Positions 22,812 through 34,121 of a stretch of DNA of 64,000 nucleotides are shown one piece after another. Made by a program: the position numbers and the translations under genes. Origin of the DNA: Zopfochytrium polystomum (Eukaryota > Chytridiomycota > Chytridiomycetes > Chytridiales > Chytridiaceae); assembly GCA_025765615.1 (NCBI GenBank), contig JAIVFJ010000031.1:372001-436000 (forward strand), in the 5' to 3' direction. Each line of letters begins with the position of its first letter. Positions within the stretch are counted from its first letter, which is position 1. The notes beneath the pieces were generated by a model. The model worked only from the letters and a program-made list of their open reading frames with translations, ran no database searches and had not been told where the DNA came from.

Positions 22812-23913
22812 AGGGACAAGAGTCACGTACACCCGCGCCGTCGCCAACGCCTCCGAGCCCAACTCGTCGATCGACTACTACCTCCAGCTCTGCGACGCCA
22901 CCGACGACCTCTCCCGGGTCCTCTCGGTGCTCTTTGCGCAGATCGCGCGCGAGCCCGCGTTCGACACGCTCCGCACCAAGGAGCAGCTCGGCTACATCGT
23001 CTTCAGCTCCGCCAAGCGCCAGACGGGCGTCGAGGCGTTCCACATCATCGTGCAGAGCGAGAGGGACCCGGTGTACCTCGAGCAGCGCGTCGAGGCGTTC
23101 TTGGCGGGGATGAAGGTACGAGATGCGCAACAAAAAGAAAAGAATGGGTGGCCGGGAGAGGGTCGCTTTGAAGGCGTCTGTTCCCTTTTTTTTTGGCTGA
23201 TGACTAAGACTCGGTTTCTGTGCACCAACCTACGCTTTCTCCACCCCCACCCACCCCCGTCAAAAAGACTTTTTTGACAGACTTGACCGACGAAGAGTTT
23301 GCAAAGCACGTCGATGCCGTCGTGTTCAAGCAGCTCGAAAAGGACAAGAACTTGAACCAGGAAACGTCGCGCCACTGGGGCCACATCGCCTCGCACGTCT
23401 ACGACTTTGACTTGAACGCGCGCACCGCGGCACTGGTGAGGACTGATTTTTGTGATTCTTTTGGTTTTTTGGCGGGGAAATAGGGACGGGGGGATTTGGA
23501 TGATCCGCGCGAGAAGAGCGCCCTTTTTTACAATCAGCTCTTCTTCTTTTTTTTCCTTTTTTTTGGTGGCTTTTCTCAATCTTGGTGTTTCCTTCTCTTC
23601 CCGACGCAAGGTCAAAACCATCACCAAGCCGGCGCTCCTCGAGTTTTACGAGACCCACATCGCGCCGTCGTCGCCGCGCCTCCGCAAGCTGAGCGTGCAC
23701 CTCCGTGGCGCAGCAGCTGCGACCGCTGCAGCTCCCGCCGGTGCGGAGTCACGAGGTGCGGCGGCTGCGGAGGGGGAAGTTCTCCTGCAAAGCGAGGACG
23801 ACGTGATCAAGTTCAAGCACGGGCTGCTGCTCGGCCGCGCGCCCGTGCCGGCGCGGTCCGTCGTCGAGCTGAGCGTGAGGGAGGCGGCGGCGCGAGGGGG
23901 CGCAAAGATTTGA
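19266..23913 (+). CDS. Insulin-degrading enzyme / Ste23-type M16 metallopeptidase
   Basis: Zinc peptidase that degrades small peptides in a closed chamber; yeast relatives Ste23 and Axl1 trim the a-factor precursor. Eighteen exons close in phase: (19266 or 19425)-19503, 19599-19920, 19991-20562, 20625-20717, 20779-20864, 20947-21002, 21085-21219, 21285-21387, 21478-21573, 21648-21757, 21841-21964, 22045-22176, 22253-22373, 22433-22524, 22593-22695, 22814-23115, 23268-23435, 23611-23913. From Met 19425 the length is 998 aa. The inverted zinc motif HFCEH is at about residues 77-81, and the third ligand Glu in VDSEHKKN at about 160. The inactive C-terminal half is complete ([17 protein letters not shown]). 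From Met 19266 there are 53 extra residues rich in Arg, Ser and Ala, resembling a mitochondrial presequence. One intron (after 21387) uses GC-AG. Confidence 0.95.
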
Positions 23914-24249
23914 TTGAGGTGGAGCGTGGGTTGTCGGGTAGGGAGAGGGGGTAGGGGCGGTGAACGAGGTGCTGGTTGGTCGAGGGCGCGGGTCGGTTTT
24001 CACTGCGCGGTTGGAGGGCCCTGCTTGTGGCCCGTGGGCAATGCCTTCGTATCTCTTCCTACGCGGCGCGGTGAACATTCTGATGATTTTTTATTTTTTT
24101 TTTCGCCGGAAAACGGACGATACTACAGTATTGTAGCTCCTTCTTGGCAGACATGACTATTTTTTGAGGTGGGCGGGCGGTACAGCCTGAAAGACTCGGC
24201 GGTAACGAACCGTCGGTGGCAAAACCTTTAGAGCAGAACGGAACCCACC
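23914..24249. other. Gap downstream of the M16 peptidase
   Basis: No gene seen. A T tract lies near 24089-24103. Confidence 0.5.
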
Positions 24250-24578
24250 ATGGCGGCGGCAACACCTGCACTTGCTACTCCGGCCGTATCACGGTTTGCG
24301 AGGGGAGAGGCGCATGCGCGCGTGCCGGTGCTGCGGCTTGCACCGGAAAGCGGCGGTTGTTGGACGAGGCCGCCCGCCGCCACGGGGCCGCGGCGGACGG
24401 CCTCGCTGATGTATGTGGGCGTCGTCGAGTTTGAGCCGGGGGCGGTTTCGGCGACGCGGCGCGGCTGCTTGAGGAGGCGCCCTACGTGGCGGGGAAGGCG
24501 GCGGCGAAGGAGGAGACGGTGACGGAGAATGAGGAGTGGATTGGAAAGGTGAGGGCGGCTAGGGGCGGTACAAGTTGA
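24250..24578 (+). pseudogene. Small ORF broken by one base in a G run
   Basis: Unrecognised. The frame from ATG 24250 reads MAAATPALATPAVSRFARGE and on to LMYVGVVEFEPG. It then loses protein character at the G run 24438-24442, turning into Arg repeats. The next frame from that point reads GDAARLLEEAPYVAGKAAAK, then EETVTENEEWIGKV, and stops at 24578. A one-base shift in the run would join them into about 109 aa. It may be a small gene with a sequencing or real deletion, or chance coding on GC-rich DNA. The first 50 residues have a presequence-like composition (Arg, Ala, few acids). Confidence 0.35.
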
Positions 24579-24877
24579 TGGGGTGCTAGGGGGGAGAGGG
24601 GAGGGGACGGATGGACTGTGTTTCTTGAACCCTACTTCCAGCGAAGAGAAGGTTGAGACCGTTCTGGATCGTGAAGGACAAGGACTCGAACTGACGTGGC
24701 TTGGCCCCAGAATTGTCGCACTCACCTTTACCTTTGGACTCCTCCCTCGCTCCCTCTCCCTCTCTCTCTTTCTCCTTGCAGCATAAAGCCGCCCTCCTCT
24801 CTCCCCCGACTTCGCCGATCGCGATCCCGCACAAGCAGCCGCGATAGCACACCCGAGCGAGCCAGCAGAAGGAGAAC

Positions 24878-26262
24878 ATGATGGAACCCGTGGATATTGA
24901 CGGCGACGAAGCCGACCCCGCCGCCGCGTTCGCTGCCGCCGCCGGAAAGCAGACCGCGGACGCCGCCGCACTGCACAAGCCGGACCTCTTCCCCGCCCTG
25001 CCGCCTCTGCCCTCCGCAGCGCCGGCGATCGCCCCGCAGCCGCCCGCCGTCTCCGTCCCGCAGCCGCAGCTCTCCGCCGCCACAAACGGGATCGCGCCCC
25101 CGTCCCCGCGCGCCTCGACCGCCTCCGCCATCGCCCACGCGGACCCGGACACCCCGCTAATCCACGCCCCGATCCGCCAGCTCCACCAGCCGGCGGCCGC
25201 GCCCACCACCGCCGCGCTCTCGCGCCACGACACCGCCGCCGCCGCCGCCGCCGCCGTCGTCCCCTCGCTGCCTGCGGCGTCGACGACAACAGACCTGCAC
25301 CTCCTCTTCCACTCCCGCCTCGGCTGGATGTGCTGGAAGGACCACGAGCCGTCCCTCCTAGCCCTCATCGAGCGTGTCTGTGCCGACGTCGTCGCCGCAG
25401 CTGCCACCGCAGGTCCCGCACCCGCTTGGAGCTTCCTCCACGCGGCCCATCCTGCTGGTCACGACCCCCACCACCACCACCACCACCACCCGCAGCAGCC
25501 GAACGCCGGTCATGGCGCGCCGCAGCCGCGGGCGATGGTCAGAGGGAGCCTCGTGTTCACGGATAGCCTGGACTCGTTTGGTGTCGTCGTCGAGGTCGTT
25601 GAGGAGGCGGTCGCTGGCGTCGAGCGGTGGGCGAGGAGCAGGGAGGCTGCGTGCGAGATTGGTGAGTTTTGTCGTTGGGGGGGAAGGGTTGTTCCGTTTT
25701 TTTTTTTTTTTTTTTTCAAGATCCCCGCGTTGCAGTATTGACCCCCACATAAAAACCCGTACTTCGTGGGGGACCGCGTAACCAGATCGGATCCACGGCC
25801 TCAGCCCCGCGGGGAGAGTTACAGACGTGAGTTTGAGCCCTCTTTGGCCTTGTGTCGTTTGCCGTCCCCCGTAACTCCCAATCACAAACCAAACCCACCA
25901 CCTCCCACCCCCGGGCCGCCCAGACCCGCCTCGTCCGCATCACCCGCTCCCTCGGCTCCACCGCCTCCCCCACCACCACCACCACCCCCACCGCCTCCAC
26001 CCCCGCCGTCGCCGCCGTCCACTCGGCCGCCGCCCTCGCGGCCCTCACCGCCCGCGCCCGCGCGCTCCTCGACTGCGCGGCAGCCCGCCGCCGCGAGGCC
26101 GACGCCGTCCTCGCGCACTGGCGACACCTCCGCGACGCCGCCGCCGCCCGCGCCGACGCGCTCCAGGCTAGGATAGAGGGAAAGCCGCCCCGCGTGAGGG
26201 TTTTGGAGGAGGCGGTTGTCGCGAGGGTGTTGGAGGAGGTTGAGGGGCTGAGGGAGTGGTGA
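24878..26262 (+). CDS. Unrecognised Ala/Pro-rich protein with C-terminal helices
   Basis: No family recognised. Exons 24878-25661, 25786-25826 and 25924-26262 close to 387 aa. The first 130 residues are Ala/Pro-rich and likely disordered. Residues about 140-265 look folded (LHLLFHSRLGWMCWKDHEPS, LVFTDSLDSFGVVVEVVEEA, VERWARSREAACEIDRIHGL) with a His run in between. The C-terminal about 100 residues are predicted to be helical (LTARARALLDCAAARRREAD, DALQARIEGKPPRVRVLEEA). The middle exon of 41 nt keeps frame. The lone pattern of intact splice sites supports a real gene. A start at 24881 is equally possible (ATGATG). Confidence 0.65.
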
Positions 26263-27026
26263 CTGGAATGGACCCTTGGGTTGGGTGGACGTGGGGAGAG
26301 GGAAGTGAGGCGGGGGAGGTGGGGGAGGGGGAGAATGAGGTTGGTGGATGCACTGAGACGGCTCTTGTTCGTTCGTTGTGAGTGGGGTGTGGGTAAATGA
26401 GGGCAAACGGGACGGTTGCTAGAGAAGGTGGGGGGGTGAACCGTAGGAAATAGAAGAGTTCTAGAGCCTCCAACCGGTTTAAGTAATAATACTTTGAGTA
26501 GTGGGCTCATAAAGTAATGATCTGATTTGTACAAGGCCAAAACTCTCCTTATCGCTTTCAAAGGTAGGAGGCGCACCTTCACGTCATCGCGCAAAGACCT
26601 TTCTTCCAACAAAAAAAAAAAAAATAAAAAAATAAAAAAATAAGATCGTCATCTAGAGCAAGCTCAAAATGTTTCCACTTTGTAAATTGTGCAACCGGCA
26701 ATCGACAGATGGAGAAGAAAGCCCACAGGGTGAGCCAGCAGTAAAAACCTCGGTGAAAGGTTCGTTTTTTTTTTTTTTTTTTTTTTTTTTTGGCCGTTGC
26801 ACATTTACTGCCCAACGTGCAAACTCGACGGACGGGTTTAAAAGAAGAATAAACAAGGTGTAGAAAAAATATTTATATTTTATTTTCTTTTTTTAAGGGA
26901 GGTTGCCCCAACAAACCAAAACCGAGGAAGAAACAAAAGGAGAGAGAGGGGGGGAGAGGACGGGTGAAAGAAAAGAAGGAGACGAAAGAAGGAGACGGAA
27001 AGAGAGAGTGAGAGAGACGGAGAGAG

Positions 27027-27097
<71 letters not shown>

Positions 27098-27587
27098 AAA
27101 GAAGTCGTTGCGTAGCGGTCGATTTTTTTAGTGTAAGGAGGAGGGGTTTTGCGATTTTTTTGGAAGGGTTTGATGGAGGGTTTTGCGATTTTTTTTTGAG
27201 GTTTACGAGTTAGGCGGGAGGAAGCGAGTGGTAAGAGGTGGGAAAGGGAGGGGAGAAAACAAAAAAGGGGATAGTTTTTTTTTTAGTGCGTATATGGTTT
27301 TTACATGATTTGCAGAGGAAGGTGCATTGAAAAAGTGAAAGGGAGACGAAGAAAGGGGGAAAAAATGAAAGAGTAAGAGGACCGTTGGGGAGGAGAAGCT
27401 CAACGCGGAGAGTAGAAAGGCAGCAATTCTTCATCATCATCGAAAATGTGTGGTTGGGGAGAGGGCGTGAGGAGGTGAGAGGAGGAAAAAAGGGGTCCTG
27501 AAGGACTTGCACGGCCCGGTCGACTTGTGTGTTGAGCGCGACGGTCGAACCGGCGCGCGAACGGGAGATGACCATGGTCGTATGGGC
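26263..27587. other. Repeat-rich convergent gap
   Basis: No protein gene is supported. Contains A and T tracts (26610-26642, 26764-26790), a long GA repeat and G/A-rich sequence. It separates two convergent genes. Confidence 0.55.
27013..27096 (+). repeat. GA dinucleotide repeat
   Basis: Near-perfect AG units from about 27027 to 27095, preceded by a degenerate start. Confidence 0.9.
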
Positions 27588-29297
27588 TCACGAAAAGTAG
27601 ACCTCCAGGTTCGCGCTCTCAAACTCGTCGCTCTCGACCACGTCCCACGTCGCCTCGACCCATCCCTCCGGGCCGCCAGCGCCGCCCACGACGCGCCTCT
27701 CAACGTCCTTCTCGAACCTCGCCCTATTGGCCGCCCACGCCGAGTACCCAAACTCAAACAGCCTCGTCGTCAGCAACATCGTCGCCGCGACCTCCGCCGC
27801 GTCCGCCAGTGTCGCCCCGCGCACGTACGCCTTGCAAAACTGCGAGTCCGGCCGCAGCGGCAGCGACAGCGCACCCAGCGCCGCGCGCAGCCCCGCGGAT
27901 CGAGCGGATTGCGAGGACGCGGTCGTAAAGGTTGTGCTGAGGTGGTGGTGGAACCGGGCGAGGAGCGTCGCGGTCGAGGAGGGGTTGTTGTGGAGGGGGT
28001 GCGAAGGGTACGCGGCGATCCGCGCTAGGAAGGTCGTTACGTTGCTGTCGCTGTCTAGACGCGCGATCGTCGCGTCGGGGAGCGCGGGTGGGGTCGCCGT
28101 TGGTGTTGGCGCGAAAGGAGGAGGCGGGAGCGCGGCGAGGTGCGCGATGAGCGGGTGCGACCAGAGTGGAAGAGGAGGACAAGGGGAAGAAGAAGAGGTG
28201 CTAGGTGGCGCAGGAGGAACTGCGGTCGCGGTCGGCTGCGGAAGCACGTTTGGTGGTAACGGCGGTGTCAAGGGTGGAGTCGAGGGCGACACTGCCATTG
28301 CATCTGCGGGGGGCCTCGTAACCGCTGGGTCCCACGGGTCGTACTGACCCGTCGCGAGAATCCGCATGACCTGGGCGCGAAAGCCGCGGTCGGAAAACAG
28401 CCACCGCACCGAGTGGGCCGGGATCAGCAAAGGGAACGCCTTGCTGGCCTCCAGCGCCGTTGGGAGGTCTTGAGTGTACTGCAAGATCGAGGGCCAGAGA
28501 TGTTGAAGGACCAACAGGCGGCGTGGGTCCAGCGGGCGGTGCCGCGAGGTTCCTTCGGTAGTGGGCAGATTGCCTTCTTCTGCCGGCGGTGATGAGATTG
28601 CCATGGCAGTCTCGCATCCAGAAGAGGGAGAGGCCATTGGCGCGGTAAAAGTCGCAACTGATGCATCGACGTAGCTATTTGGTGGGGCGAGAATGGCAAC
28701 GCGGGAGGAGAAGGGTGGGTGATGAGGCGACACCATCGGGCCTGCTCCCCACGGCGCCGCAATCGCCGCCGCCGCGGCGTTCTGTTTCAGGAGAAACGGA
28801 TCGACAAAGCCATCCGTGTTGCGATAGCGATGGTGGTGACCGTGGTGAACGTTGAAGCGCCGCGGATTGTGATTGTAGCTGCTGCTGCTGCTGCTGCGAT
28901 GGTGGAGGGGAAGAAGGCGCTGCTGCTGCTGTTGTTGTTGTTGGTACCAAAGGGGGGACGCGATGGTGGTGGGGAAGTCGGAGGAGGGTGGCGGAGGCGG
29001 AAGCAGATGGTCAAAGGAAGTGGTTGGGCCACAGGGAAGTGAGGAGTCTCCAGCTGCTGCTGCCGCTGCTTCGTGGAACGAGGAGAGGACGACGTGGCGA
29101 GGCACGCGGGGGTAGTCATCGTCGTCGTCGTTGTCGTCGCTGTCGTTGTCGTCGTTGTTGCTGTCGCCGTTGCCGTTGTAGTTCGTACGGTGAACTACTC
29201 GCACGAAGCCGCCGCCGCCACCGCCAACGATGGCGAGGAGGTCGCGATGCATTGTTGGGTAAACACAATTTTGGTTCGGAGGAATGGGTTCGATCAA
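27588..29297 (-). CDS. Unrecognised 569-aa protein with poly-Gln
   Basis: A single uninterrupted frame on the complement. The N-terminal half is low complexity: Gly run, Asn/Asp run, poly-Gln (8), His-rich. Residues about 255-330 look folded and conserved in style (RPLDPRRLLVLQHLWPSILQ, TALEASKAFPLLIPAHSVRW, LFSDRGFRAQVMRILATGQY). The C-terminal 180 residues are also globular (FLARIAAYPSHPLHNNP, ARFHHHLSTTF, LFEFGYSAWAANRARFEKDV, WVEATWDVVESDEFESANLE). No known domain recognised. The start could be Met 29297 or the next Met about 15 residues later. Unlike most neighbours it has no intron. Confidence 0.65.
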   Translation of the reverse strand: MIEPIPPNQNCVYPTMHRDLLAIVGGGGGGFVRVVHRTNYNGNGDSNNDDNDSDDNDDDDDYPRVPRHVVLSSFHEAAAAAAGDSSLPCGPTTSFDHLLPPPPPSSDFPTTIASPLWYQQQQQQQQRLLPLHHRSSSSSSYNHNPRRFNVHHGHHHRYRNTDGFVDPFLLKQNAAAAAIAAPWGAGPMVSPHHPPFSSRVAILAPPNSYVDASVATFTAPMASPSSGCETAMAISSPPAEEGNLPTTEGTSRHRPLDPRRLLVLQHLWPSILQYTQDLPTALEASKAFPLLIPAHSVRWLFSDRGFRAQVMRILATGQYDPWDPAVTRPPADAMAVSPSTPPLTPPLPPNVLPQPTATAVPPAPPSTSSSSPCPPLPLWSHPLIAHLAALPPPPFAPTPTATPPALPDATIARLDSDSNVTTFLARIAAYPSHPLHNNPSSTATLLARFHHHLSTTFTTASSQSARSAGLRAALGALSLPLRPDSQFCKAYVRGATLADAAEVAATMLLTTRLFEFGYSAWAANRARFEKDVERRVVGGAGGPEGWVEATWDVVESDEFESANLEVYFS

Positions 29298-29613
29298 TTA
29301 TTTGGTTCAGACTCGAGGTTTGGAGTCGGTGGTTCAATATCGCTTGCTTTTTGGATTGTTGGTTCAAGGTTGGTTTGGCTCAAGCAACGTTCCTCTTTTC
29401 TGCACCAAACACACACACACACCCACGCACCCACACACATACACACAAACACAAACACACACACATTCACGCCAACAGAGTTCGGGTGCCGGAGCAAGTA
29501 CCGGTATTCTGCGCGTGAATTGTTTCTACATCGAGCGGGGCTGCGCCGCGTCGGCTTCGCGTTTTATGTGCCTGGTTCCTCACTTTTGAGGGATGGTGAA
29601 GTCGAAACAACCA

Positions 29614-29692
<79 letters not shown>

Positions 29693-29923
29693 GAAGAGCC
29701 CCAGACGATGACGACGATCTCTCCACTCCTCTCACTTTCTCCACACTGCGAGTTTGCTTTGATCGTGCACACCCACACACACACACACACTCACACACCC
29801 TCCCTCTCTCGTCTGTGTTGGCTGAGCGCGGTGTTTAAACAAACGAAAAAAAAATAAAATAAAATAAAGGACAGAAAAAAAAAAAAAAAAAAAAAAGTGA
29901 AACACACCAGAAAAATTTTTAGG
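29298..29923. other. Divergent upstream region with CA and GA repeats
   Basis: Lies between the divergent 569-aa gene and the Kex2-like gene. It holds AC repeats (about 29411-29465, 29767-29795), a GA repeat and an A tract (about 29875-29896). No gene. Confidence 0.6.
29612..29690 (+). repeat. GA dinucleotide repeat
   Basis: AG units with two early interruptions, about 75 nt. Confidence 0.9.
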
Positions 29924-31929
29924 ATGGGGTGGCATCGCGCGACGGCATCCTCCGCAAGGGCAACGGCGGAGGCACCAGCCGGGCATTGTCGGCGGCGGCG
30001 GCGACGGCGTCTCTTCCTCAACGGCGACGGCTACGCTGCTGCTGCTGCCGTCGACACCACCACTCCCACTCCTCCACTCTGCACTCCGGCAGCGGCTGTC
30101 GAGACCCAGAGGGCGGTGGCTGCCGCTGCCGCTGCTGCCCTTACGGATGAACGAGAAGAAGAAGCTGCGAAGAAGGAGCGGGATCGGCCAGCCCAAGAAA
30201 GACGAAGTCGGGCGCAGACCGCCAGTGGCTGGGTCAGGCGCGCCGCCGCCACTGCCGCGATCTTCGCCTTTGCCGCTGCCGCCGTCCTCGCCTTTGCCAC
30301 CGCCGGCGCAGCCGCTGACCCTAACCCGAAAGCTTCGCTGTCGGATCTGACCGCATCACCCGCACTGGCCCCGCCTAGCGATCACGCCAACTACCACTAC
30401 TTTGCCTTCCAACTCCACCCGCGATCGGTCCCCGAAGACGACACCGACGACTCCTCCGCCTTGGCCGACACCACCAGCAGCAGCATCAGCAGCAGCGGCA
30501 GCCTCGAAAGCCACGCCCGCTCCCTCCACCGCCGATCCGCGGCCTTCCACTCCCGCGCAGAGGCCATCGCGGCAGATCTCGGTGTCCACTTTGTCGGGAG
30601 GGTCGGCGCGCTGCCGGACTACTTCCAGGTCGCGGTCCGCAGGCGGAACGCTGGCGACGGCGGGGATGCGCTCGAGAAGAGGGACGATGACGACGCAGCT
30701 GACGCCGTCAGAGCGTTCCTGGATGAGCATCCCGACGTCGTGTGGGTCGAGCGGCAGGTGCCGAGGCAGAGGCTGTTCAAGAGGAGCTTCGCCGACTCGG
30801 ACGGAAAGTTACCACCGATCGTCGCAGCAGCTTCGACGCCCAAAAAGCACAGGCAGCTGGCGGCACCGGCGCCCGCCCGCCGGATCGACTCGGCGGCGGC
30901 GGCTGTAAAGGACGCCGTGGAGCGGTTTGGTATTCTGGATCCGCTGTTTCCAAAGCAGTGGCATCTGGTGAGTTGGGTGGAAGGGAGGGGGGCCAGATCT
31001 GTTTGTTGCCTGGTCGTGTCTTTTGACCCACTTTATCCAACACAACGATCTTGGCAGATCAACCAGGTGCCCGACGAACGTGGAAACGACATCAACGTAA
31101 CCGGCATCTGGGAGCAAGGCATCTTTGGCGAGAATGTGACCGTCTGCTTTGTCGACGACGGCATTGACTACACCAACGACGACATCAAGCTGAACTTTGT
31201 GAGCTGTCGTTTTGCAATTCATGCTTTTTGCAGAATCACCGAATCACCAATTACCTGCATCCCCCAAACGAAAAAAAAAACACAGTACGAAGGCGGCTCG
31301 TACGACTACAACGACCACGTCAAGCTGCCCACGCCGCGCACGCCCGAAGACCGCCACGGCACGCGCTGCGCGGGCGAAGTCGCCGCGGTGAAGAACGACG
31401 TCTGCGGCATCGGCATCGCCTTCAAAGCGCGCGTCTCGGGCGTCCGCATCCTCTCCGGCCCGCTTACCGAGGCCGACGAGGCCGCCGCAATCAACTACGA
31501 CATGCAAAACAACCACATCTACTCGTGCAGCTGGGGCCCCGCCGACAACGGCATGGCCATGGAGGGACCGCCAAAGATTGTCGCCGACGCGGTTATTAAT
31601 GGAATTGTGAATGGCCGCGGCGGTCTTGGGTCGGTTTTTGTGTTTGCGTCCGGGAACGGAGGGGGGTTCCATGATAATTGGTGGGTATTGTGGTTGAGGC
31701 TTTAATTGTTATTAGCTGACCGACTGGTTAACCAATTCTCTCGCTATGGCACAATCATTGCAGTAATTTCGACGGGTACACCAACAGCATTTTCACCATC
31801 ACGGTCAGCGCCATCGACCGCAAGAACCAGCACCCGACGTACTCTGAGCTGTGCTCTGCCAACATGGTCGTGATGTACAGCTCTGCAACACAGCGCTCTG
31901 AAGATTCCATTGTGAGTTACGCGGGACAC

Positions 31930-31970
<41 letters not shown>

Positions 31971-33557
31971 CGGTTTGGCCCCCGAGCCCATTTTATCGGC
32001 CCAGGTTAATCAAAAGCGTGCTGTCGTCTCTGTTCAACCAGACAACGACAGACTGGCAGATCGGACACACGGGGGAGAACTTGTGCACCAGCGGGCACGG
32101 AGGAACTTCCGCGGCGGCGCCGATCGTTTCGGGTATTTTTGCGTTGGTTCTTTCGATCAGGTGAGTCAACGATTGCATCGTGCGTCGAGTCGTGCGTTTT
32201 GTTAACCAAAGAGAACTATTTTTTTTTTTTTGCTTCTACTTCTCCAAACCAAAGACCGGACCTCAGCTGGCGCGACATGCAGCACCTCACCGTCAACACC
32301 GCGATCCCCATCTCCACCACCGACCCCTCCTGGCAAAAAACCGCCGCCGGCTACCTCTACTCCCACAAGTTCGGCTTTGGCAAAATGTCGGCCTACGCCA
32401 TCGTCGAGGCCGCCAAAACCTGGGTCAACGTCCGCAAGCAGACTCACTACACGTCGCCCCTCGTCATCGTCAACCAAACTATCCCGCAGGACCCCCCCGG
32501 CGCGGACGTCCGCGCCCAAGTCGTCGTCGTCGAAAAGGAGCTTGCAAGTGTCGGATTGGCCAGGCTCGAGCATATTACGGTGACGGTTACTATTAGGCAT
32601 CAGAGGAGAGGAGATGTGCAGGTCGACCTGGTGTCGCCGAATGGAGTGGTGTCGAATGTGGGCGTGAAGAGGGTTAATGATAATGACCCGAACGGGTTCA
32701 AGAATTGGACGTTTATGACTGTCGCGCATTGGTGAGTGCCTTTTTTTGTTTTTCGCGTTGACTGGTGTTTTTTTTGTAACAACGTCTTCCTCCTTCTCTC
32801 TCTCCCTCTCCTTTCTATCACCTTTGATAGGAACGAGAACCCGCTCGGAACTTGGGAGGTCGTGGTCACCGACAACGCCAACCCGGCAAAGACCGGCGTC
32901 TTTGAGTCCGTCTACCTCACCTTTTGGGGCGAGTCCGTCCCCGACTCCACTACCCCCGCGCCTCCCACCACCACCACCACCACCGCAGCCACAACACACA
33001 AACCCTCCCTCTCCGCCACCACGCTCCCCACCAAACCCACCTCCGCCATCGTCGGCGGCGGCGGCAAGGACGAACTCCCGCCAACTCCGTCCCCTTCGTC
33101 CACTCAAGCACCACCACCCCATAGTCTGCCCCCGCCGCACCCGGCGCCATCCTCACCGTCCTCCCCGCTCCTCCTCGCCCTCCTCGCCTCCCTCACCCTC
33201 GCCGTCCTCGCCCTCGCCGCAGCCTTCTTCTGCGCCCGCGACTCCCTCATCGCCTTCCTCCGGCGCCGCGCCGTGCAGGGCCGCAACACGACTTTTAGCA
33301 CCGCAAAGGCGGCTGTGGTCGCCGCTGTCGGCCAGCCGGTGGGCGGTGGCGGCGGCGGTGGTGGTGGGGCGAGGGGTGCGGCGGCGACGGCAGGAAGGGG
33401 CGCGGGGAAGTTTGAGGGTGGAGGCGCGGCGGGGCGGGTGCAGGTTGAGGAGGACGAGGATTTGGAGGAGTTTGAGATGGACGAGAAGGAGCTGGGCGAG
33501 CTGGAGAGAGGGGGGTATTTGAAGGCCGCGGATGAGATGGAAGATGATGAGGTGTGA
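29924..33557 (+). CDS. KEX2: Kexin/furin-like proprotein convertase
   Basis: Golgi subtilase that cleaves secretory precursors after dibasic sites. Seven exons close in phase to 1016 aa: 29924-30967, 31058-31198, 31286-31680, 31764-31911, 32042-32160, 32255-32731, 32831-33557. The long N-terminus has a hydrophobic signal-anchor-like stretch (about 106-130), then a propeptide with VWVERQVPRQRLFKRSF, whose KR (about 284) is a probable autoprocessing site. The catalytic residues are all present: Asp in CFVDDGIDYTNDD (about 379), His in DRHGTRCAGEV (about 417), oxyanion Asn in FASGNGGG (about 517), Ser in GHGGTSAAAPI (about 598). A P-domain follows (HITVTVTIRHQRRGDVQVDL, NENPLGTWEVVVTD). Next come a Ser/Thr/Pro stalk, one transmembrane helix (about 886-907) and an acidic cytosolic tail. 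The catalytic-domain exons flank a roughly 45-T intron tract. Confidence 0.95.
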
Positions 33558-34080
33558 AAGTGTGGTTGTGTAAGGGATAGGGTTGGGGGGGGTGCAGCGG
33601 AGATGGAGGTTGGTTGTGACCTTTAGAGTGGCTGAAGGGCGGGCAACCGGGAGGCAAGCGGTGAAGTGGATGAAATGGTAGGCGCCTGCCCGCTCTTTCC
33701 GAACACTCACTTGGCCTTCGGTGTTTTTGTGTTTCCGTTTGTTTACTGTTGGTGAAAAACAGAACCTTTTTGGTTTTTTTTTTTCTTTTTTTTTTTTTAT
33801 CTGTCCTCGCGTCACTTCTTCTCTCACTACTCCTACTTTCCACATCTTTCCTTTCCTTTCTGGCTCGCCCTTCTTTCTGTCAACTCGGCCTGCCCCCGCC
33901 GCCCTTCCCTCTTCAAACGCTTCACATTGCCTTTCACTCATCATTCATCGCCCGCTGCCCTCTCGTTCCTTCTTCATGGCTGGTAATCAAAAAAAAAATA
34001 AAATACGCAAAAAAGAAAAAAAAAAAAAGATTTCAAGCATTTTAGACGTTTCGTATAAGCCTTGTCCACCACCACCACCA

Positions 34081-34121
<41 letters not shown>

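Noticed and set aside
24228..25407. Open frames on the minus strand over the Ala/Pro-rich gene
   Set aside because: Arg/Gly/Ala-biased antisense to the exons at 24878-25661.
29897..29923. Upstream GTG as start of the Kex2 gene
   Set aside because: A GTG start is unlikely in a nuclear gene; the first in-frame ATG at 29924 was used.
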